A stretch of DNA of 64,000 bases from Prorocentrum cordatum (taxonomy: Eukaryota; Sar; Dinophyceae; Prorocentrales; Prorocentraceae): positions 65,231-129,230 of the forward strand of contig CAUYUJ010022054.1 in assembly GCA_963575745.1 (NCBI GenBank), given 5' to 3'. The translations under genes were made by a program, and so were the position numbers. Below the pieces are notes generated by a model. It had not been told where the DNA came from and did no database searches. It saw nothing but the letters and a program-made list of their open reading frames with translations. This document shows positions 22,001 to 29,643 of this stretch, piece after piece (the stretch's first letter is position 1; every line of letters starts with the position of its first letter).

Positions 22001-24161
22001 GCTTACCTTGCTCGGGCAGCCAGATGAGGTCCCTCTTCCCCAACTGCTCAATGCCCTTCGCTGAAGTGCCCTTCATCCTTCGGATGCCGTCTTCCAGCGT
22101 CTCCAAGTCGAAGAGAGGGAAAGCATCTTCACGAGCGCGAGCCCTAGCACGTCCCAAGAGTATGGTGACCTGGCCGATGTCGAGCTGCTGGTCGCTCCAC
22201 TTCTTCTTCCACACCTTAGCCCGAATGTCCATCGCCGTGAGGGGGTCCGACGATATTACCTGGCCTTCCTCGAACTCATCCTTCGAGGTGGCCTTGTCCT
22301 TGATAAGTCGAAACAGCTTCCCAGGTGCTGCCACGTGCTGCTCCTCCGCCCATTGGGGGAAGGCCAGATACTGGGAATAACATTCCATCCGCTGCAAGCT
22401 GGCAGCAATCTTGCTGCTCTCGTCCTTGTAGCGCCTGATGGTGTCGTTCGTGGCGATGTTGAGCTGCCGCAGCTTCCTGCACCAAGCCGTTTTCTCCTTG
22501 TGCGGGAGAGAAGCCAGGGTCGAAGAAGGAACCCAAGCCGTGGCCTCCCTGAGCCTGGTAATTAACTTCCCAAACCGAGGCGATTCTCGCTTGGAACTGG
22601 CCCTGTCCAACTCCTCCATCAAGAAAGCAATCTTGGCCCACCAGTCTACTCCAGGATCCCGTGTGCGTGTAAAGGGAGGGGACGGCACCACTTTATGGGT
22701 CCTGGTAAGACGAGCCAGACCTCGGCCTCGATGAGCCTTGCTGTCTTTGTCCAGACCCTCACCGTCGAGCAGGTGGCTGAAGAACTCTTCAACCTTGCCA
22801 ACCCACTCACCGAAGGCAATGCCCAGCTTGCCAGCACTATCAGAGGTAAGCAGCCAAGCGTGGGAGTCCGTGACGTGCGACGGCGGTTCCGACCAGCGAT
22901 GATCCTGAGGTATGCTGATGGACGACCAAAGATCGGCACGCTGATCAACTGACCACTTATCGCCTAAGCCAGCTCCACCCCCAGGAGGGACCAGGCCTTC
23001 ATCTTGGTCCTCTGGTTCGTCAGGTAGAGGCTCGTCGTCGTCAGGCTCGCCCTCATCGCTCTCTGAATCCTCCCCAAGATCCATAGAACCCAAGAAATTG
23101 AATGGAGGGGGAGATTTGATACCAAGCCGCCGTCTCTCCCCAAGCTTGGCGATCTTCGGTCTCGCTGACGTTGGAGTAGCCACCACCACCAGCTTCCTCG
23201 AGCGCTTGCTGTTTGGATCCGCCTGCTTCTTGGGCTGAGGCGGAGGGCCAAAAGCCTTTGGTAAGCTAAGAGTTCGTCCCTCAGCTGGCTTGGCAGCCAG
23301 AAGTAGATCCAAGACAATGCCGTAATGCGCTTTGCCGCCTTCGCCCACTAAGTCCGTGTCGGCGTGAATGCGGTCCAGGTACTCCAAGGCAGGCCCTGAG
23401 GCCACAACATGGTCTAGGAGCGTTCCCTGCCCTCCAGTGTACGTGTAGTCCACGTTGTCTGCCACCAAGATATTGCCTTGGACCAAATTGAGCCACCCGG
23501 CCTTGCGGAGGGTATCTGGAGGGAAGTTCCAGTCGCATAAGATGACCCAAGGTGTCGATAAAGAGGAAACGAGTGAGGCCAAATGTCTAAGTTTCTCCAC
23601 GTTGGCGCCCGTGATGCCCAACCCATTGTATAGGTAGCCTCCGATAATCGTGAGATGTGCACCTTTCAAAAGCACCTGCATCCCGACCAGATCCTTAAAA
23701 CGAACTCCAGTGGTAAGAGCCGCCACGTCCTTCTTGCCTTTATCTGCTCGCTTACCAGGTAGCTCGTCCTTGTTGGAGGCCAAGTGCCTGAGTGACCAAG
23801 AAGACCATTTCTTTGAGACACCCATCGCGACACCACCAGCTTTCTTCGTGAAGATAGCCGACTCAGCACCCGCTGGGCACACCATACTTTTGTAACCAGC
23901 TTTATCAAACTCCAACAAGACATCATTGGTTTCGGCGATGTCCATGTGGGTCTCCTGGATGATGACCGCGTCGTAGGACCGCTTCAACGGCGCCTTGGCC
24001 GACGTACCCCAGGTCGACAAATTACGCATGCACACCCGAAACTGTGCACCATCTCCTATGTCAGCCTTCGCCTCCTTCTCGGTAGCCTGAGTGGCCCCAA
24101 TAGCTTGTATGACCCAGTCCCAGAAGATGCACATTCGATCCTGAGCCTGATCGTCCTCCAT
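19074..24161 (-). CDS. LINE-B ORF2: endonuclease, reverse transcriptase, RNase H (1695 aa)
   Basis: Intact. It should cut target DNA and reverse transcribe element RNA. APE-type endonuclease at residues 40-290: N47 in MRNLSTWG, E70 in IIQETHM, D210/N212 in ILCDWNFPP, LLDH at 248-251, H279 in AHYGIVLDL. A basic ADPNSKR motif follows, shared with LINE-A. RT: motif A LWDIEGFYDAL (~823), motif B position SMIAGLGGAVDFSRC, which lacks the usual PQG, and motif C SWVDDV (~914). Knuckle CQRCKCG...H...C (~1270). RNase H: VGGDASGG (~1352), GETTAL, FVTDSG, IESH, NALADEA. The last ~120 residues are a Cys-rich domain (C-x2-C, C, SHLL, C-x2-CG, C, NLGKLARGILP) shared with LINE-A. The frame is open upstream of the ATG at 24161 to a single TGA at 24264, so translation may begin earlier or by readthrough. 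Confidence 0.9.
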   Translation of the reverse strand: MEDDQAQDRMCIFWDWVIQAIGATQATEKEAKADIGDGAQFRVCMRNLSTWGTSAKAPLKRSYDAVIIQETHMDIAETNDVLLEFDKAGYKSMVCPAGAESAIFTKKAGGVAMGVSKKWSSWSLRHLASNKDELPGKRADKGKKDVAALTTGVRFKDLVGMQVLLKGAHLTIIGGYLYNGLGITGANVEKLRHLASLVSSLSTPWVILCDWNFPPDTLRKAGWLNLVQGNILVADNVDYTYTGGQGTLLDHVVASGPALEYLDRIHADTDLVGEGGKAHYGIVLDLLLAAKPAEGRTLSLPKAFGPPPQPKKQADPNSKRSRKLVVVATPTSARPKIAKLGERRRLGIKSPPPFNFLGSMDLGEDSESDEGEPDDDEPLPDEPEDQDEGLVPPGGGAGLGDKWSVDQRADLWSSISIPQDHRWSEPPSHVTDSHAWLLTSDSAGKLGIAFGEWVGKVEEFFSHLLDGEGLDKDSKAHRGRGLARLTRTHKVVPSPPFTRTRDPGVDWWAKIAFLMEELDRASSKRESPRFGKLITRLREATAWVPSSTLASLPHKEKTAWCRKLRQLNIATNDTIRRYKDESSKIAASLQRMECYSQYLAFPQWAEEQHVAAPGKLFRLIKDKATSKDEFEEGQVISSDPLTAMDIRAKVWKKKWSDQQLDIGQVTILLGRARARAREDAFPLFDLETLEDGIRRMKGTSAKGIEQLGKRDLIWLPEQGKQELVQLFQLIEQSVAWPWQLTVVLVTLLRKPSGDDRAIGILSTLARLWSSCRGEYRASWTKAKAGHWDAAVAGSSALREALARSYLDETVALTTIKDWVQASVLWDIEGFYDALKWQLLLETGMEHDLPPCILALEMILHMGVRFLRDSGYYSDTIIPEQSMIAGLGGAVDFSRCSLHNILDRVAQGPPGVTVRSWVDDVSQRVEGRYKRVLGLALQAGLTFAKGCSEAGLVISAKSTIVTNNAGLGKELKRGFAKEGFEVKIESVATDLGIERGTVGFRRPKQAQRRRGAQQRFTRVKRFAQGAVRKKIGAKLAMMGVLPMADYSDKVFGAAPSVINGWRKALGQTLAKKWPGRCLTTLLQLRVGRKDPQYQIVHRLVESWMSIIFKPGFDLELARRTWRTARRRIDSRDLKDRWRGITGVVSATIATLLDIGWDPVGPWAWISDLGERFMAPDHIIGQGPQDMSALKDAISDTIDRMLWDKASRHWNGKGLEEGADVCEARRHLTSLKKKGEHEMAGAIETVMTGASWTRSRISTLSSSNLDTTDCQRCKCGLEETDLHRSWSCSCNEVFSSDSTNLRNRAHHDYENLPCLWLRGLLPAPWTEVDEPTDNPYDEVIGHKDDLKDLDHLLVGGDASGGLHSADARLRRIGWSYQVIKVTSDTDLDVQLLFSRGGGIPKKQTINRGETTALLRAAEDLLNLGVPITFVTDSGYVVNGLRKLSQGRLPTTNLDLWLQVKDVVAQYPSMLSVVKIESHMSVEVAIQAGTQIEHYLANALADEAAGYWANVVAVHSSVAASLEHAEAIGRAVRKHLAKAFLAAAEAEPKRFRPTRSMAKKFSRRVKLSEHQVFTGMGTSFHCSACGCSASGRKLERFLETPCLGGVLKGHIQRVGDVGVHVQGVPIHESHLLGYFKDLQIHACLRCGCVGKHFLRRLANVCSGQLGHYGHQNLGKLARGILPKGRVAFCSKQPEHIGT

Positions 24162-24263
24162 GTCGCCGTCAACTTGGTCAGGAAAGGAACGATCTGGAGG
24201 AACTCGATTCCCGAGAAGGCGTCGAAACCGTCGGCGCAGCTCACTAAGGTCGTCGAAATGCCA

Positions 24264-25746
24264 TCACAGGAATCTCCTGTAGCGCCTAGGGTTCCTGATG
24301 GAGTTGAGCGCGTTGAAGAAGAAAGCCCTGTGCGGCTCCGCTGTGACCCAAGCGCGCGTGCATAAATGTTCTGCGATGTCCTGCAACGACATGCGGTCGT
24401 AATTCTCCAGGTTCTGACGGAGGCCGCGCATAGACCGACGTGAGAGCGATGCCACAGTGTACGGAACACACCACTCCTTCCAATGTTCCAAAGAATTGTA
24501 GCGCTCGCCTCTGATGTCGTGGACCCACCTGGACGCGGCAGCAGTCATATCATACCTAAGATCTCGTCGCTCTCTGGCTCGATCCACTCTGGGAAGTTGA
24601 GGAGGTCGTGGCCGTCGATCTCGAAGTTCAGAGCCTAAGTCAGCGTAGAGCTCCCAGGTAACCTTCCAGCCACTTGCCTCAATCGTGCCCTCGATGAGAA
24701 GGAGACTGCCGTGCTTCGCGAACAGAGACCTTTCCTTGCCAACAGAAATCGGTGGCCAGTTTCCAACGCGAGCCCGCCCAGCAAGTGGCAACGACGAACG
24801 TGGCGACGTCGAACCTGGGTGTCCAGGATTTTGCATTCTGACGCCCGCCTGGAAGGAATCTGCCTGTGCCGTCGACTGCGAGAAAAACGTACCGCGGTCG
24901 AAATGATTATTTGCCTCAAAGTGCTGCAGTGACACAAGCTGATCTGTCCAGGAATCTTGAAAATTGACGCTGTCAAAAGTACGAGATAACTTCGAACCAT
25001 GCCAGTGCCAAGCAGAGGTCTCAAGTGGAGTCACCCCCTGCGAATAAAGACTACTGGGACTGCTATTCCCATCCATCAAATCAGGGGTCTCGAGAGAAGC
25101 CACCCCCTGCATCCCACTATCTGGGTAATTGAAATAACCACCACCAGAAAGCCCAAGAGAGGCTGCCATTTGAGACGCACGATCGTCCCAGAAAAAACAA
25201 ACCTGGTCCTCCCAGATCGTGCCAAGGGTCCCGAGAGGGGCCACCCCTTGGTAAGTATGCTCCCCCAGCGTGCTGCAGAACGTCTCTGACTCGAACTTGC
25301 CAGGGGTCCCGAGAGGGGCCACCCCCTGGTATGCAGTCTCATCTGTGGAGCTGTGGACCGAGGCCTCCCAGTCCGTGCCAAGGGTCCCGAGAGGTGCCAC
25401 CCCTTGGTATGCAGCCTTATCTGTGGAGCAGTAGAACGTGTCATACCCGTCCGTGCCAAGGGTCCCAGGAGGGGCCACCCCTTGGTATGCTAGTAAGCTG
25501 TCGTCGCCCTGGCCGACGTTCGTGACAGGGGTCTCGAAAGGAGCCCCCCCCTGCAATAAACTCGTGCCGCCGAAATCCAGGCCAGGGGTCCCAGGAGGGG
25601 CCACCCCCTGGAATAACCTCCTGGAAGTCCAAGTTGATGCCGTACTTGTAGTAGATCTGCCCGACGTGCCCTCTTCACTGGCCTCCCCCTGCGCTGCTAC
25701 CTGCCCAGGGCGGGGCGGGAGCCAGGGATCTGCCGAGGGTGGGCTG
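24264..25746 (-). CDS. LINE-B middle frame with in-frame hairpin repeats
   Basis: Open after the ORF1 stop, in the frame of ORF2, closed by TGA at 24264-24266. The first part repeats a 26-codon unit around YQGVAPLGTLGT or FQGVAPPGTPG, encoded by the hairpin array at 25012-25611. The second part looks like a folded domain: VGNWPPISVGKERSLFAKHG, WELYADLGSELRDR, YNSLEHWKEWCVPYTVASLS, FFFNALNSIRNPRRYRRFL, then TGA, then 34 more coding-like codons before the ORF2 ATG. No good ATG precedes the repeats, so it may be expressed by a frame change from ORF1 or as an N-terminal extension of ORF2. LINE-A has no counterpart. Function unknown. Confidence 0.6.
25012..25611 (-). repeat. Nine-unit hairpin array with covarying arms
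   Basis: 30-nt units (+ coordinates) start at 25012, 25081, 25144 (decayed), 25222, 25300, 25378, 25456, 25525 and 25582. Spacings are 69, 63, 78, 78, 78, 78, 69 and 57, all multiples of three. On the + strand the outer arms are CCAGGGG/CCCCTGG in some units and CCAAGGG/CCCTTGG in others, with an inner CCC-GAGA-GGG stem-loop in the best units. Both arms change together, so pairing is kept. Confidence 0.88.
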
Positions 25747-27015
25747 CTAAACTGTCGACTGTCTGCCAACTGCACCTGCCCTCTTCCTGGCCAGCGCTTC
25801 GTCCATGATGGTGCGGAGCTCCGTCTGCTTGCCGTCGACCAAAGGAGAGACACTCGCCCAGGGAGATTTTCCAGCCGCCGCTGTCTGAGTCGGTGCCGTA
25901 GGTGTGGAGGGAGTGGCCCCCACCGCAGGGCCTGTGGCTGAAGTAGCCGCCGTTGCCTCAGCGCCACCTGCTTCAACTGATCCTCCTTCGCCTGGATTGG
26001 CCGCCGAGGCAGGCGGGCACGAACTGGACTTGCGCTTCTTGGCCTGTTGCCAAGATCCGATCTCCTCCACCTTCTTCTGCTGCTGCGAGGCCAAATTTTC
26101 CACCACCTTGCGGAACTGCGAGTCCAAAGCCGCACGGGACTCCGTCTCGAAATTGCTTTTGCGCCGCTCGAACTCTTCGCGATCGCTATCCTCAAGGTCC
26201 ACGTCATCGAAGAGCCCCCCGAAGCTGAGGTTGAGCTCCGCCTTTTGGTCCAAGAACTGACGGACGTCCAGCTTCCCCAACTCAGATGGAGACGAAGGCG
26301 GGACAGGCGCCAGCTCCTTGGCCACGAGCTCCTGCGCCACAGTAGCATCTGCCAAGTTGCTCGCACAATCTCGGTAGAATCCCATGGCTTCTCCCAGCTC
26401 TTGCTCGAGACGGAGAACACGCTTTGCCACCTTGTCCATGCTGGCCTCGGCCCGCTCAACCTTCTGCGTCGCCTCCGTGGGCCTGGCGGATGCAGGCTTC
26501 GGTGGTGCAGCAGCGGGAATTTGATTGACCAAGGTATCACGAAGTAGCTTTGCCTGCTCAGCTGCTGCGCCTCCCTTAGCGATGATGCGCTCCAAGGCCG
26601 CCTTGTCCCCGTCCGAAATCCCAGATCCGTGAAGAGCATCTGCTGGTTGCGGTGCCCCACCTCCTGTTCCTGTGGGCTTACGTCCTTTGAGGAAACAACC
26701 GCAGTATTGGCAGGTGTAGTCGAATTTCTCCAGCAGGTCATTGTAGCAGAACTTCCCACAGACTTTGCACCAGGTCGCATCTCGTCCAAGCTTGGGAAGA
26801 GCAATGCGCTGCGAGATGTTCTGTCGAAGATCCGCTCGAGGGGTCGCTGGTCGCCAAGGCTGCATCGTGTAATTGCCGTATGCGTTCGAGCTACCATTCC
26901 CAAGACTGGGCCACTGGTCGCTGAGAGACATACTTGCGCCTGCCGTGGTCGAAGATTGATACCACGGCGCTCTGCTCTGCCAAGACTTATACTGCTGACG
27001 CCCTCCTTTCCCCAT
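25747..27015 (-). CDS. LINE-B ORF1 (422 aa), putative RNA-binding protein
   Basis: Start chosen at MGKGGRQQYKSW (ATG at 27015), about 120 nt after the SL; the frame is open further up but only through leader and microsatellite. A zinc-ribbon-like module, WCKVCGKFCYN then YTCQYCGC, sits near residue 100. A long helical region follows (KVERAEASMDKVAKRVLRLE; FERRKSNFETESRAALDSQF), suggesting a coiled coil for oligomerisation, then an Ala/Thr/Pro-rich linker and a short basic tail. The stop is TAA/TGA-type at 25747. By position it is the LINE ORF1 chaperone; that role is inferred, and it lacks an obvious RRM. Confidence 0.8.
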   Translation of the reverse strand: MGKGGRQQYKSWQSRAPWYQSSTTAGASMSLSDQWPSLGNGSSNAYGNYTMQPWRPATPRADLRQNISQRIALPKLGRDATWCKVCGKFCYNDLLEKFDYTCQYCGCFLKGRKPTGTGGGAPQPADALHGSGISDGDKAALERIIAKGGAAAEQAKLLRDTLVNQIPAAAPPKPASARPTEATQKVERAEASMDKVAKRVLRLEQELGEAMGFYRDCASNLADATVAQELVAKELAPVPPSSPSELGKLDVRQFLDQKAELNLSFGGLFDDVDLEDSDREEFERRKSNFETESRAALDSQFRKVVENLASQQQKKVEEIGSWQQAKKRKSSSCPPASAANPGEGGSVEAGGAEATAATSATGPAVGATPSTPTAPTQTAAAGKSPWASVSPLVDGKQTELRTIMDEALARKRAGAVGRQSTV

Positions 27016-27137
27016 GAAGCAAGAATATGTAGTAGGAAACCTGTGGTGATCAGGTTCCTGAAAGCAATTGAGAACTGGCTGCGGACTAGCAGCTTCCACT
27101 TTGGCACGGAGGCGCGGAGCCCCCTGAGTGCAACCAT

Positions 27138-27159
27138 CTTGAGCCAAAATGGCTACGGA
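27138..27159 (-). other. Complete dinoflagellate spliced leader at the LINE-B 5' end
   Basis: Exact 22-nt SL on the minus strand, followed by ATGGTTGCACTCAGGGGGCT and CCGCGCCTCCGTGCCAAA, nearly the same as the LINE-A leader. No GT follows, so it is not an SL RNA gene. Confidence 0.93.
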
Positions 27160-27240
27160 GAAGAAGCAGGAGGAGGAGGAGGAGGAGGAGGAGGAGGAGG
27201 AGGGGGAGGAGGAGGAGGAGGAGGAGGAGGAGGAGGAGAG
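27160..27240 (+). repeat. (AGG)n = (TCC)n on the minus strand, 5' of LINE-B
   Basis: AGG repeat starting immediately outside the SL. Confidence 0.92.
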
Positions 27241-27289
27241 AGGATGGTCACGCAGGATGAGGGACGAAGAGGGAACGCGGCTGGAGGAT

Positions 27290-28037
27290 GAGGTGGAGGA
27301 GGAGGAGGAGCTATCGACGGCGCAATGATCCAGGCTACAAAGCAGCGTGGCAGCGTTGCGCTTCCAGACGCTTTGCGTAACCCACCAGTCCATCCAGACA
27401 CGATGCCCAGGCGAGTTGCCCTTATCAGATATGTCGATGAGCATACAGTGGAATAGTGGACTGAATAAGACGTGATACCCCAAGAGGGGGAGGGTGAAGG
27501 AGGAACTGGAGAAAGAGGAGGTGGAGGAGCAGGGAGGGGGGGGGGGAAGAGGAGGAATAGGCGGATACGGAACAGGATGAGGATGATGAGGAGGATACTG
27601 ACCAGTGTAAACCCAAGACGCATCAACGATGTTGGAATGAACCCTCCTTCCACGCTCCCTCTTCATATGCCCCTACAAGGGTTCATTTCCACTCAGGGAA
27701 GTGCCCCGTTGCGTGCCAAAACACAATTCTCGGAACTTCAATGCCACGAGTGAACTTGGCTGTTGCGTCTTGAAGATCCTGAATTGTGCCAGAGCACCAT
27801 TCCTGGGACTTCAGCACCGCGAAGCAACGTTACTGTTGCGCCCTGTCAACCCTGACATCCTCCATATAGGCTTGCCCCATAGGAGCCCTGGCTCAAACCC
27901 TACTAATTGGTCCGTTGCCCCTCCTATGGCTATGCCTATGCCTATGCCCCCACCCTAACTCCTATGCCTACGCCTATGCCTGTGCCTGTGCCTGCTTGCT
28001 TGCTTGCTTGCTTTTTGGCGCGCTTGCACGCTTGCTC

Positions 28038-28075
<38 letters not shown>

Positions 28076-28590
28076 GCGCTTGCTTGCGCGCTTGCTTGCA
28101 CGCTTGCTTGCTTGCTGAGTGGCGGATTCCAAGCATGCTTGATTCCTCCGATTCCTTGATTTGAGTCGTCTAATCTATGTTGAGTCAACGCTGGCTGATA
28201 TTTTCAATATCTTAATAACAAAATTTCTGGTACGTTGACTATGGGGACCCGTGAAAGTCTTGCAATTGTTTAATACGAATATGCACATCGCTGAGGCGAT
28301 CATCACATTTTGAAAAGGAGCCGCCCTCAATCCGTGCAGCTTTTGCGCATGTCTGCAACGAACGTGCGCGGCTGCCACATTTTGAAAACGGCCCGCTCTC
28401 AATCTTCCAGGTTTTGCAACTTCTTAAGAGGATTGTGCGCGGCGCTAAGGCGAGAGCGACATTTAAAAAGCAGCCAGCCCTCCATTTTGAAACTGTTCCC
28501 AATCTCAAGCTTCATGATCATAAATGTGAAAGGGATTCTCAGGCGAAGCGCCTGGCCCGCCCTTCCGACTGGCCTCGGGGTGCGGCACGG
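27290..28590 (-). mobile_element. Composite non-coding repeat CR, copy 2
   Basis: On the minus strand: head (28590-28500), degenerate ~82-bp satellite (28500-28250), body interrupted by CTTG and CCTATG simple repeats (27938-28118), tail with GGGTTCATTCCAACATCG and TTTACACTGG (27665-27600), a CT-rich tract, then module B (27500-27370: CCCTCTTGGGG to GGTGGGTTACGCAAAGCGTC). Module B also occurs alone at 48225-48345. Presence of the same modules in the same order as at 7187-8166 shows a real element. Confidence 0.72.
27938..28118 (+). repeat. (CCTATG)n and (GCTT)n simple repeats
   Basis: CCTATG/CCTGTG hexamers at ~27925-27990, then GCTT tetramers with CGCTT and GCACGCTT variants to 28118. Confidence 0.9.
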
Positions 28591-28639
28591 AGGAGTTATT
28601 TAGAAGGAAAGGAGCGGAGGAGGGCGAGCAAAAAGGCCA

Positions 28640-29060
28640 GATGCCCCTTGGATGCCTCTTGGGGCATCTTGGGGGTCCCTGGGCAGTCCCAGGGCCCTCT
28701 CGGGGCGTCTTGGGTGCATCTGTTGGGCCTCTTGGGGCCTCTTGGGGTCTCTTGGGGGTCTTGGGGGTCTCCTGGGGGCCTCTTGGGGGCCTCTTGGGGC
28801 CTACTGGGCACCACTTGGGGTCGTCTTGGGGCACCCTTGGGAGCCTCGGGGGCCATCTTGTGGCCATCTTGGAGGGAATCGAGACCTCTCCAAGAGGCCA
28901 AAATGTGGCCAAAGCCTTTCCAGTCAAATTGTTCATTGTTTTTTGCTTTCTCGCGGGAGGTTGGAAGAAGAAACGCTCTAAACTAGGGTCGCGAGGTGGG
29001 TCGCAGGTGGGTCGCGGGGTGGGTCGCGGGTGAGTCGCGGGGTGGATCGCGGGTGGGACG
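28640..29060 (+). repeat. Degenerate CTTGGGG satellite and GTGGGTCGCGGG repeat
   Basis: 28640-28870: repeated GCCTCTTGGGG, GTCTTGGGGG, CATCTTGGGG with 9-18 bp spacing, a motif dispersed over the window (40610-40880, 41395-41600, 54165-54350 and its array copies; complement in 29460-29530 and 32810-34430). 28985-29055: GTGGGTCGCGGG, ~12-bp period. Confidence 0.75.
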
Positions 29061-29544
29061 ACGACAACAACAAAAACAAAACAGCAAGAATCCGCACTGT
29101 GGGAACCCACTTTTAGCCACGCACCCGGGGACTGTAAGCCCGTTCGGCCCTTAATTCTGATCTGAGTAGGCCCCAGGGGGGGCGGGGGCCAGACCGGTGC
29201 CTCAGTGCCGCATGGGGGGCCAAACGAGCCTAGACCCGCCAAAAGGGCCCTCACGGGGGCCCAGAGGACACCAAAACGACTCCAGCTCGCCTACCGCTGC
29301 TTCGAGGCGGCCCACGTGGCCTCCAATACAGAGAGCTTCAAACTGCTCTCCGAGAGAGGCGCAAGGGGCAAACATCATTGATTTCCTAATGTTTTCAATG
29401 GATTTCGTGTGGTCACCTGCTCCGATGCCCGACGCCCAGAGCCGGCGCAATAGGCGTCAACGAGGGCCCCAACACAACCCAAGAGGGCGCCAAGATGGCC
29501 CAAGAGGCGCCCAAGATCGCCCAAGAGGGCTCAACGCTGCCCCC
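29061..29544. other. Spacer upstream of the 29644 gene
   Basis: Contains CCCAAGAGGGCGCC repeats at 29470-29530 and no clear gene. The frame of the gene is open back to 29197 but its translation lacks third-position GC bias. Confidence 0.45.
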
Positions 29545-29581
29545 ACCGAAGCCATTTTTGCTCAAGCAGTTTTCGTTCAAG
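29545..29581 (+). other. Double relic spliced leader upstream of the 29644 gene
   Basis: 29545-29566 matches 20 of 22 SL bases (ACCGAAGCCATTTTTGCTCA then AG). Directly behind it, 29567-29581 (CAGTTTTCGTTCAAG) resembles the last 15 bases of another SL with about four changes. Nested full plus truncated SL relics are the known signature of dinoflagellate genes that cycled through trans-spliced mRNA. Confidence 0.75.
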
Positions 29582-29643
29582 CAAGTCTGGTTCCAGTCTT
29601 TTGCCTTTCAGAGGATCTCCAGTCGACCCGTCGTTGCCAGACC

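Larger units (their letters stand above)
18640..27159 (-). mobile_element. LINE-B: near-complete SL-headed non-LTR retrotransposon
   Basis: Read on the minus strand: complete SL (27159-27138), leader of ~120 nt, ORF1 (27015-25747), a middle frame with a hairpin array (to 24264), ORF2 (24161-19074), and a ~400-nt 3' region with three more hairpin units. TCC-type tracts lie at both ends. ORF1 and ORF2 are uninterrupted, so this copy is much younger than LINE-A. The 3' boundary is approximate because the tail merges with CT-rich sequence. Confidence 0.88.
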
